DNA of 64,000 nt, taken from Adiantum capillus-veneris (taxonomy: Eukaryota; Streptophyta; Polypodiopsida; Polypodiales; Pteridaceae). The notes under the pieces were generated by a model. That model had not been told where the DNA came from. It saw only the letters and a list, made by a program, of their open reading frames with translations, and made no database searches. This document shows positions 43,830-54,000 of this stretch, piece after piece. The stretch's first letter is position 1. The number at the start of each line of letters is the position of its first letter. Location of the stretch: the NCBI GenBank assembly GCA_014529385.2, contig CM043969.1, positions 76,366,676 through 76,430,675 of the forward strand. The letters run 5' to 3'. A program made the translations under genes and the position numbers.

Positions 43830-46800
43830 TTAGGAGCATTCTGGGTGTCTGGCTAGAATGCTTCTAATCCTTTGTTGTAGTCTCCTCCGGTGAAGTGTGC
43901 TTCTGCATCTCGGTCGTGGTCGTCTCGATTTCCTAAGCTCAATCGCCCTGTCAATAAGGGTGCCTTTGGTATAAATGGGGGTACTCCTTTGTGCTGGCTG
44001 CTGGCCTCTTGCTTCTCCTTCCATTCCTGCTTCTCTTGATTCGAAGAAATCTGTGATCTGCCTGTGAGGCTGTAGTGCTCTTTGTCTTCTCATTATATTA
44101 ACCCTGTGCCGATGTAGTTCCAGTAGGTACAGGCCTAAGCATCTTTGATCTTGGTATTGCATGACTCTATCTAGAGGTCCAAAGCCTTCTTTAAATAGGC
44201 AATGGAAACGCCCACGTATCTCGTAGTATACGGTGCAATGGCATATGTAGTGTAATTCTGTCTCCGGCTCCATTCCGCATAACTTGCAAATTCTGCTCTC
44301 AGGTGGGATTCCCCTAAATCTGCCAAATTCAATTTCTAGCTCGTGTGAGGATGTACGAATCTGACCAATAGCACATCTCAAACCATGAGACAGGTGGGTA
44401 TCCATGTAGCTTGGGTGAATCACAAAACCATCTTCAGATAGCTGTAGGAAGTTTTCTTTGTAGTCGGCCATCTTCGTGCCCAATTCTTGTGTAGGGTCTA
44501 CCCATGTCCTCTTAGTATCCAACTGTATAAGATCCTGGCGGATGATTTTATTAATCCATCTTCAGATAGCTGTAGGAAGTTTTCTTTGTAGTCGGCCATC
44601 TTCGTGCCCAATTCTTGTGTAGGGTCTACCCATGTCCTCTTAGTATCCAACTGTATAAGATCTTGGCGGATGATTTTATTAATCTCCGTTCGTGTGATTG
44701 CCAGTGATGGAGCCTCAAGAGAGTATTGGAAGGGGGGTAATCTTTCCATACTGAACCCGTGTCTCTGAAACCACGAGGACAATTGCGCATACCAGCATGA
44801 TGTATCTCCTTTCATTGCTAATTGTCGAGAGGATTCGAGGGCCAATCTAGTATATCGGCAATTATTTGTATCCCACAAACCATGTATAAAGGACACTGAT
44901 CTGGTAAGAGCTTCAATTTCTATTGGAGGGGCAGCTAGTTCCGCTCGGGTAATCGCGTGTGGTACGGAGGCCTTGGCTCTAATCATTTGGGAAATCATAG
45001 ATACCAAAGGTCTGTCCATTGACTTCCAATTATCGTGATCCACAGATGGTCCCCAAACCTGGACCCCATAAAGCATAGCCGAAGCCACCACAGTATCAAA
45101 GAGCCAAAGTTTTGTTCGTGGTTCCTGAAACTGCACTTGTGAACACATCCTCTCCAACCCTCCCAAGGCCGCAGAGGCTCTGGACAATCTAGCATCTGCT
45201 GCTTTCTTAAGAGTAAACTTCTGTCCTGTAAATACCACACCAAGGTATGTGTATGCATCTGTGTACTCTACTGTATTCTGGCCATATGCAAATGTAGGTG
45301 CCGATCTCCTAACCCATTGCGGTGTGGTGTTAAACACCATAACTTTGGTTTTACCCAAATTTACCGACAGTCCGTTGTCCTCCGCGAATTTATGTAATGC
45401 ATCTAACTGCCTCTGCATTCCATCTGGTGATTCTGCTATCAATACAATATCATCTGCATACAACAACAAAGGGATCCATGACCCTGCAAGTTGAGCACCT
45501 CTGTCACCCTCTCTATCAATGTAATCTGATACCTCATCTATATACATACCAAATAAAGTAGGGGACAGTGGGCATCCCTGCTTTACTCCAACGGTGGAAT
45601 GAACAATGTCGGAATCCCCTTATGGAGTACGTACATAACCAGTTACTGACCCGTATAAGGCCATGATCCCCCAAATAATCTCTTTGGGGACCCCTAACTC
45701 CTGCATCCTGCGCATCAATCTGGCCCTTGGTACTGTATCAAAAGCTTTCCGAAAATCCACAAAGTAACAATACATCCTTTTCCCGCTTGCTCTTCCTTCC
45801 TCAATAATGGCTTTGAGCGTAAGAATATGATCTAAAGTGGAATAACCCCTCCTGAATCCAGCTTGTCCTGTTGCCCTTATGCCCTCATTCTCTGCCCATC
45901 TACTCAATTTTTGTTCAAGAATGGATGCGTACAGTCGGGTCAATGTGTGACCTACCATAATGGTATGGTAGTTCCCGGGTATCATAGGATCCCCTGACTT
46001 GAAAATAGGTACGATAGTAGATAATTTCCAAGATTTAGGTAATCCTTCACACATGACCCGATTAAATAGATGAGCAAGGACTTCTGAAAGTAGATCCCTT
46101 GCATGGATCAGATGTTCTGCTACTAAACCCTCATGATCATATGCTCTTCTTGTCTTCATCTTATCAATGGCTTTTTTCACCATTTCTGTAGTAAAGAAAG
46201 TACTAGTAGCAAGGCATGGCTCTAGCGGATCTGGTAATGGAGGCTGTCCAGATACCATGTATAATGATGTTACATATTGACCCCAAATCTCAGGAGAAGT
46301 AATTGTCGGAGGCGATGAGTGCTCGTGAAATAAACGCCAGGCCTCATGTGAGTCCTGACTCAAGAAGAGCTGATATAAATCCTTCTCTAGTTTGGCTAAA
46401 AATACCCTTTTCTTGCGACGCACTATACGCTGAAGAGCAATCCGAGACTGCTTATATGTGATGATCCCAAGTGTAAGCTCTTTCTGGACCTGGGTTCTCG
46501 TCTCTCTGCATTCCTCGTCGTACCAACTGTTTTGAGGCATGTTCCCAGATCCTCTCTTCTAATCAGGCTGAGTATGTGGGTATGCCTCTTGTGCTGCTCC
46601 ATGTAGTATCTCTGTTAGCTGAGAAGTAATCTCCTCTACAGTATATACTGGCTCGGCTGCCCACATCCTATTATAGATCTTTTCCACATAGACTGAATCA
46701 GTCTCTGGCGTGAAAGTATATCTTGTGTGTGTCTTCTTCCTTTGTACTTGAGAGGCATTGTATTGGAAGGAGATTGATAAGGTCAAGAGAGCATGATCCA

Positions 46801-47562
46801 CTGCAATCCCAACCGGTTTGGGTCCCACCTTAAAGTCCTCGATATTAGAAATAAAGCTTGGTGAAGTCATGACATAATCCACTGTACTGGCCCCATGCCT
46901 GTGCGGGAAGCATGTGAATCCCCCAGATAAAGGGAAATTCTCTAGACCATTAAGTATGGCCAAACCATGTGTAGTTGCCATCTCCATGAGATGTCTCCCA
47001 TATTCACAGTGTTCTTTATCCTGTGAGTTTCTAGTAAGCCCCTTCAGTGATAAATCCACTTCTCTGAGCATTTCCTCAGAAGTATCATAGAATATTGCTT
47101 GAGAGTTGGCCGTTCTGGCATTAAAGTCTCCTAAGAGAACGATGTCTCCATCTCTAGAGAACTCGCATATGTCATTGTTCAATATGGAGAAAGGGGATTG
47201 TCCTTTAGGTGAGGAGTAGACTGATGTACTTGGAGGGAAGTAGCATATAGCGATATATAGAAATCTACCTGTCTCGGCTCTCATTCTAACCCACATATAC
47301 CTTGCTTGCTCATCTTTCTTGATAATCTGTAGTAGTGGTTTCAGCTCCTCTTTAAATAAGACTGCTACTCCTCCTGAACCCCGGCTACCTCGTAGAGATC
47401 TCTTGTCTGGTCGACCAGCTGTTTCCCATAAATACCCCTTCACATGTGGCATAAGCTGTCCCGGTATCTGGTGTGACTCTGAGTAGAAAACTATGTCTCT
47501 GTCCCTAAAGCTGTCTTCAAAGGCACCTACATCTAGCCTATATGACCCATTACAATTCCACG
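43830..47562 (-). pseudogene. LINE ORF2: AP-endonuclease and reverse transcriptase (few lesions)
   Basis: The frame opens near 47562 with AWNCNGSYRLDVG (first AP-endonuclease motif) and has [30 protein letters not shown] and VDHALLTL, so all endonuclease blocks are present. A TAG at 46561-46559 precedes PQNSWYDEEC. RT follows: STIVPIFKSGD, ATGQAGFRRGYSTLDHILTL, YFVDFRKAFDTV, a TAA at 45622-45620, then GVKQGCPLSPTLFG and LLLYADDIVLIAES. After RT, EPRTKLWLFDTVV leads to a 128-bp tandem duplication (44428-44683) that breaks the frame, then CKLCGMEPETELHYICHC, a CCHC-type zinc motif, and the end at 43830. ATG for the true start is not visible; the first ATG inside is at 47452. Confidence 0.85.
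44428..44683 (-). repeat. 128-bp tandem duplication inside ORF2
   Basis: Copies 44428-44555 and 44556-44683 are nearly identical. 128 is not a multiple of three, so the duplication shifts the frame between the RT tail and the zinc motif. Near identity suggests a recent event or an assembly artefact. Confidence 0.85.
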
Positions 47563-47599
47563 CCGCTATCCGGAGCGTCGCCCCATAGGTCTCTCACTG

Positions 47600-48759
47600 T
47601 CATGATGAGCGCTTTTCCCGAACCACTACTTTCCCTCCTCTATAAAAGGCGATTTTCCCCTTTTCTCTTGTTGCCCTGATCTCTGGCATCAACTCTTGCA
47701 TGTGTGCCACTTGTGCCAATGTAAGGTCATCTCCCAGGAAAATACCGGTTTTCTTAAGAGTTGGCCTCTTCTTTAGAAATTCTTTCCTTATTTCTATATT
47801 CGGGAAGCGAAGAATAAGTGCCCTATCCTTTACGTTTCCCTTCTCATTGATTCCTTTCTTGCCCACTCTCCATGCACTTTGTGCGTAGGCTCTGTGATGT
47901 CCATGCGTTGTAGCAGTTCCCTCACTTCTTCATCTACATTCTCTTTGTCTTTGACTCCTGTGACCCGCACATGCAGAGCCCGATTCTTCCTTTTCTGCTC
48001 TTCCTGAATGGTCATATTAATAATGGTGGAGGTAGGTGTGGTCTCAGGCATCTGGGCCTTCCCTTTCTTCGCATCTTCAATCCATTTCTTTGCCTCATCA
48101 ACCTTTCCTTGTGTCTTAACAAGACGTTCCGCCCATGAAGATGCCGTTTTCGATTTCTGTTCATCTCCTTCCCGTAGAGCTTTCATCTGATCCTTCATGT
48201 CCTCGAGCTCCTTCAGCACCGAAGGTTAGTCATCTCCCTTCTCCTTAGTTGCAGATTTGCACGCCGCAAGTTCTCCTTTTAGCTCCTCGATTATTGCATC
48301 TTTTTCCCCCATGTGCTTTTCCATATTTGTTCTCCATGCTTCAAAACTTGCTACTGCCTCATCGAGTTTCTTTTGCGTAACGCATTCTGTTACATTTACT
48401 TCAACCTTGATTAGGTTTCGTAATTCCGTTTTCAAGAGTTGAATTTCCTCATTCTGTATCCCCCGGATCTCTCTCCTTAGTTCTCTCATCATGTCTCCAT
48501 ACATGGAGTTCCTGTAACTCTCAGCGTTCGCGTGCATTTCCTTCCTGATGTCATCCCTCATATAGTTTAGCTCTGATTTGAGCATCACCTGGACCTTCTC
48601 CATCATTAGCTCATCATGTATCCTGGAGGTTTTCCCAACTCGTAAGGATCCTGGTGATAGTACAGTATCTCTATTTCTCCGTTTGAAAGTAGCTGTTGTT
48701 TTTTTGGGGGTAGTGTAGCTATCTACACCCGGTCCTTCCCCTTCGGTAGGCGGATCCAT
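47600..48759 (-). pseudogene. LINE ORF1: coiled coil, RRM-like and C-terminal domain
   Basis: ATG at 48759 (MDPPTEGEGPGV). The heptad-rich coiled coil runs over ~residues 50-220. A single in-frame TAA at 48228-48226 falls inside it; the frame resumes as PSVLKELEDMKDQ. An RRM-like segment (RALHVRVTGVKD…VRELLQRMDIT) is followed by a frame change near 47870 and then VKDRALILRFPNIEIRKEFLKK…KIAFYRGGKVVV. This order resembles vertebrate L1 ORF1p (coiled coil, RRM, CTD) rather than the DUF4283-zinc-knuckle ORF1 usual in plants. Likely role: RNA-binding trimeric chaperone. A functional copy would need two repairs, so I call it a pseudogene. Confidence 0.75.
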
Positions 48760-49116
48760 CAAACCCGGGCCACAAATGTAGGGTAGGGTACTAGGGTGGG
48801 GGACTGAGAATAGGGCAAAACTTAAAAAATTTAACTTATACTTAAAATGCTTTATCTGGGGCGCGCGTAGGACAAGACTTCCTACGCGTAGAAAGACTTC
48901 TACGTGTAGAAGAGCTTGCAGAGCGGTTCACACTCCCTGCCTAGCCTCGTGTGCTCTGCCCTAGCCTCGTGTGCCTTGGCTTCTGCCCTGCATTGCCGTT
49001 GTTGTCCGGGCCTCACCAGCCCTACGAGCCTCACTGCTCACGCTGCTTGCCTTACATGCTTCACTTGTTGCCCCCGCAGAGTATGGTACCCTGCGACTTG
49101 CAGCAGACCTCTGCTC

Positions 49117-49460
49117 AAAGCTAGTGGACCTTCCCCGCGTAATGAACCAGCTCGCGTAGGAGGGCCAGCTCGCGTAGGGGACCTGCTCGCGCGCCGCGTA
49201 GGAGACCAACTCGCGTAGGAGGAATGAAATGAAATGTTATATTAACGTCTTCAAAAGGCCAGAATGACCTATGAGACCAAACTGATACAAAAGAAAAGCT
49301 AGTGGACCTTCCCCGCGTAATGAACCAGCTCGCGTAGGAGGGCCAGCTCGCGTAGGGGACCTGCTCGCGCGCCGCGTAGGAGACCAGCTCGCGTAGGAGG
49401 AATGAAATGAAATGTTATATTAACGTCTTCAAAAGGCCAGAATGACCTATGAGACCAAAC

Positions 49461-49464
<4 letters not shown>
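49117..49464 (-). repeat. Two tandem units joining LINE 5' region to LINE 3' end
   Basis: Copy 1 49117-49294 and copy 2 49295-49464 (offset 178 bp). Each consists of ~105 bp of LINE 5' untranslated sequence (CTACGCGAG repeats) fused at GGAGG|AATGAAATG to 64-73 bp of LINE 3' end. So 3' ends of upstream LINEs abut the 5' terminus of the next, head to tail. The run is followed by a GA tract (49465-49540). Confidence 0.8.
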
Positions 49465-49543
<79 letters not shown>

Positions 49544-49559
49544 GTTGGTGTGTGTTCAC

Positions 49560-49683
49560 AGTGATGTCAGTGAAGAGGAGGCTTTGGCTTTTCTAAATAG
49601 AGAAGGACCTATCAAAGCTGCCGAAGAACCAGTGGAAGAAGAGGAAATTGATGAAATGGAAGCATTGCTGGGAGAAGTAGTAT
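49560..49683 (+). CDS. Possible terminal exon of an unidentified gene
   Basis: After an AG acceptor-like sequence (TTCACAG, ~49554-49560), a frame reads DVSEEEALAFLNREGPIKAA, continues with a glutamate-rich segment ending EMEALLGEVV, and stops at TGA 49681-49683. Amino-acid composition looks like a real acidic C-terminus, and there is no array or LINE similarity in this ~195-bp island (49541-49735). I do not recognise the family, and no preceding exon is visible; it may be a captured gene fragment or chance. Confidence 0.25.
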
Positions 49684-49732
49684 GAACTACATCGTGGTGT
49701 GCCAAGTACCATACCATGTTCTTGGTACTTGG

Positions 49733-50169
49733 AGAGAGCACACGCGACACAGAGTGGTGGTATTCCACCCCAAAGAGTATTGGCCCCAAACCGTGGCGCC
49801 CCTTTCGGTATTTCTTTTTATTGCATCAACACAGTACAAGGCGGTACTCGAGACTGTGCACCTTCCAGGAAGCATGCCAGAGAATGAGCCCTTAGCACAT
49901 ATTTAAAGGCCCTTGGCCTATGAAAAGCACTTTACATGAAAAGCCTTCAAACTCACAAGCTTCTGGTCCAAAAGCAATGCCACACGAAGCTTCTTCGAAT
50001 AAAATTCCAGTAGTCTCTGGTTTGCTCTGTCTGGTCTTGTTTAGGACCGGTATGCTTTCAAAAAAGCACATGCCTGATGCTCTGATACCAGTGTCACAAG
50101 ACGGGCACCACATGCCAATAGAAAAGAACAGACTGAACAGACTTTTAGCACTTCAATAACAACTGAACT

Positions 50170-50222
<53 letters not shown>

Positions 50223-50572
50223 ACACGGAATGGCGGAATTCCACCCCAAAGAGTATTGGCCCCAGACCTTGGCGCCCCTTTCGGTATTTCTTTATATTGC
50301 ATCAACACAGTACAAGCCGGTACTCCAGACTCTGCACTTTCTCTGGGAAGCATGCCAGAGAATGAGCCCTTTAGCACATATTTAAAGGCCCTTGGCCTAT
50401 GAACATCAGTTTACATGAAAAGCCTCCAAACTCAAAAGCTTCTGGTCCAAAAGCAATGCCACACGAAGCTTCTTCGAAGAAAATTCCAGTAGTCTCTGGT
50501 TTGCTCTGTCTGCTCTTGTTTAGGACCGGTATGCTTTCAGAAAAGCACATGCCTGATGCTCTGATACCACTG
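49733..50572 (-). repeat. Tandem array block D (about 2 units, right end of the array)
   Basis: Two units with GA tracts near 49732 and 50172-50218. The array stops inside the primer-site sequence (CTCTGATACCACTG, 50557-50570) and passes into unique sequence. A 9-bp inverted repeat CCAAGTACC/GGTACTTGG (49702-49732) sits at the left junction. Confidence 0.85.
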
Positions 50573-51066
50573 TTTCTATACATTTATACAACATAAAAGG
50601 GAGCATGAAACTTGTGTTTCGTACACACTGTAGGCTTTCATAGCCACAGTTAAGAGCATTGCTCCTGATTTGAAAAGCGTCGACCAAACATATTGCTTTT
50701 GTTGGCTATGTTACATCTTTGATGATAGTTCCAACCTTCTTCAAAGTTCAAACCAGCTGATTTTGATACCTGGTTCTAATTCCCATGGATGAGATGCATG
50801 GGGATGTAGTCATACTATCAAAATCAACGTCATGGTTATATTGTCTTGACCACATGGTTCATAGATTGCATATTCCTTCATTGGTGAGCTTGTGTTATTT
50901 ACTCAATTCATCTGGGTGTTTGTTAGTAAAATATCAGCTTTCTTGCATTTGGAATGACTACCATGAATTTACAACTTTCAGTTTTCTTCATAGGTGAACA
51001 TGAACTTTTACGGGGTTCATGTAGGTAGTCCTGACATTCTCAAAACAGCTTATTTTGCTATCCAGG
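50573..51066 (+). other. Intron or upstream region of the RINGv gene
   Basis: AT-rich, non-repetitive sequence that ends in TTTTGCTATCCAG, a good splice acceptor. The first exon of the gene is not recognised; it may be left of the array or in this stretch without clear signal. Confidence 0.45.
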
Positions 51067-54000
51067 TTAGAAAAGTGCCTGAAACATCAACCGGTAGATC
51101 AACACGCATTATGGATAGGCGCCCTAGCCTTCAGCTGGAAATTCCATCAAGAGTACCAGACTGCTCGGACTACAGTTCTACGTCAAAGAAGTTACCATCC
51201 ACCCAAAGTGCAAACAAGGGTTACAGATTTTACAGCAAAAGGTTATTACTGCGATCTAGTTCCAAGATAAAATCCTCTAGCTTAGAAACACCTCCTGCTG
51301 AGCTTTCAACTCCAACTTCTACTCAACCACAATGTGATAACAACAAAGCTCCTCAATCAGTTTCCTTTTTTTGGACCCATGTCGTTATGCCCTTATCTGC
51401 AAAGAGGACATCTTCAATGCCAGCAACCCCCATGCTTGATTCTGCATCCCCCTCTGGTGGATCATTACGAGGAGTTTCGGCTGATCGGTCATCCTCAAGT
51501 GTAAGGCCAGTCAGGCTAATATCTATCCAAAATGCAATCTGATTGATTTGTACGTTTCTTTCTGTTCTGTGTTTATAAGCTGATATGCTAGTTCTTTTTT
51601 GTCAGAGGCATGCTGTCAAAGGAGTCATTTCACGATCTCTTTCTGTTCCAGTACCTAAAACTAGCAGTTTGAGACGTATGGGTTCAACTGGAGGTGGAAC
51701 AATGCTGGTGAGGCCTGCCACTCCTCGTGTGCTTACAGCAGAGGGCCTGAAAGCTAAGGAAACAGATGCAATTATTGATGGTAATCACAATCTGCAGTCT
51801 CTTCTAGTTATTCCTCCGAAATAGGAAAGTTGAAACACTTACAACATCAGTGAAAAGGGTTAGACAGAGTGGGCTCAGAGTTCTTTTGCTTCTGTACTCA
51901 ATGTTCAGTTCCTTTTAAATGCAACAGGTGAAGAAGAAGGGGAGGAGATTCCAGAAGAGGAGGCTGTTTGCAGAATTTGTTTTGACATTCTGGATGAAAA
52001 AGGGGAAGCTTTTAAACTGGAGTGTGCTTGCAAAGGTGAACTCGCGCTCGCACATAAAGATTGTGCATTGAAATGGTTTGGAATAAAGGGAAATCGAACT
52101 TGTGATGTTTGTGGCCAAGAAGTTCAGAATTTACCGGTTACTTTAATAAGACTTCCAACACAAAATGCTATGATTCAAGTGGTTCAGCCAGCAGAGATGC
52201 ACCGGTATTCCTCAACACTGTTACACTGCAAGGAATACTTTGACAGGCATGATCTGTGTTATTGAGGTGCTTGTCGATCAAGTAATTGAATGTGAGCAAA
52301 TTTGAAATTTCTCATGGACCGTAAAAAGGTTCAATAAGAGTGTTCTTTGAGCACATTAGCCAAGTGATGCTTGACATATTGTATCAATTTTAACAAAACT
52401 TGCGAGTGCCAAATTATGGTCTTTAACAAGCCTGAGCAGCATTGGCGATTGTCCTCAGAAGTTACCTTTTTCTAAAGATTGCCACTTTGGAGCAAAGATT
52501 CACAATCCTTGCGGGAAGAGTATCAAGTGTTAGGGGAAGAGCAAGGTGGAATTTTACAAAGAGAGAAAGGCTTTAGCCTCCTTTCGTGCCTGCCCTGCCT
52601 ACCTCCTGCATTTTGCACTTGCACAGCCAGCTATCAGCGCTTCGCCCATTTTTTGCCATCCCTCTGTGCGAGACTGACCTGAGCTGACAATTGTGCTGCC
52701 TAGCCTTCCCGCTGCCTTCACTGCACAGCCTAGCCTTAGCCCGCCATTGTTATCTTTGCATTGCACAAGTTCAACCCGCAGCCTTCAACCCCGCCAGCAT
52801 TTGTAGTGCACCTTAGTTTTAGATGCACCTCTGCATTCATGGTGGAGCATCTCGAGATCGCCCAACCCCTTCCGCCTATCTTATCTCCCTTCACCCTCTT
52901 TGGCACAAAGTTCACATTTTACAGTTTCCAAGTGTTTCTGCGGCATGAAGGCCATTCGAAGGGGTGAACAACTCGAAGTGTATCAAGAGCTTGGTGTGAG
53001 CCGTTTAGTTTCTAGACTCTGGTAAGCCGTATTCTTGTAGATACAGGGAATTCCACTGGTTCACTTGCACCAGTTTCGAAGCATTCTTGGTATCGCTCAT
53101 TTAAGGTGTGTCTCTTCTTCATCATGGATTCTGATGGGTTGTCCATTGGAATCAGACTCTCCGCGGATACACTTTTCACCCTTCACGATTCAGTGGCTAC
53201 ACTAGAGACATTTTTGGGAAGCCAAGTGTAGGAGAAAGGCTGTCAACTCTACAACTTTTAGACTTCCTCACAATCTATTCCCAGGATTGTGATTTTCTCT
53301 CCATTATGAAAGAGGTTTCTATAGGGTTCAGTTTGAGACATCGGAGGAGGCTAGTCTAGCATTGGCATAGAGTTCCCTCAAGTTCAATAGTACTTATTTT
53401 CATTTGAATAGATGGAGGCAGGGAATGGATCCTAGCTAGCCTTGGTGAGGGTCTTGTGGTTACAGACCTACAGTCAGATTTCTAGGATTATTGTCAGAGT
53501 TTCATCTGCATATCACAAGGATTGGCAATGGTGCTGGTGTTGTGTTGAATGAGGGTGGTGCACAGTCTGATGGTGTATACACTCCCACTCTCAGATTGAT
53601 TCTTGACCCCTCTCTTGTGAAGAATCCTCCTCAATTCATCTCCCTCTCTACCATAAATGGAGGAGACATATCAAGGTTTCATCCGTACGTACGTATGGAT
53701 CCGTAAGTATGTTACGTTTGTATGATACAATCCATAAATGGAGGAGACATACCAAGGTTTCATCCATACGTAGTATGTATCCGATACAGATCCACAAATG
53801 GAGGAGGCGTACCAAGGTTTCATCCATACGTAGTATGGATCCGATACAGATCCACAAATGGAGGAGACGTACCAAGGTTTCATCCATATGTATGTATGGA
53901 TCTGTAAGTACGGTCGTCTGTACGAGACGGATCCATATGTACGGAAAGGTAGCGCACATCAATTTTTCGAGGAATTTTTTTTCTTTTAGGGATATTTTGC

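Larger units (their letters stand above)
43666..49221 (-). mobile_element. Near-full-length LINE with coiled-coil ORF1 and EN-RT ORF2
   Basis: 5.6 kb. The 5' region (48760-49221) is GC-rich with CTACGCGAG-type repeats. Then ORF1 (48759-47600), ORF2 (about 47562-43830) and a 3' region that ends in a short hairpin and GAAAT tail beside a GA tract. Only a few lesions: one stop and one frameshift in ORF1, two stops in ORF2 and a 128-bp tandem duplication. It belongs to the same family as the 7308, 12764, 49222 and 49401 3' ends; the 28885 and 60369 copies are a sister subfamily. Confidence 0.88.
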
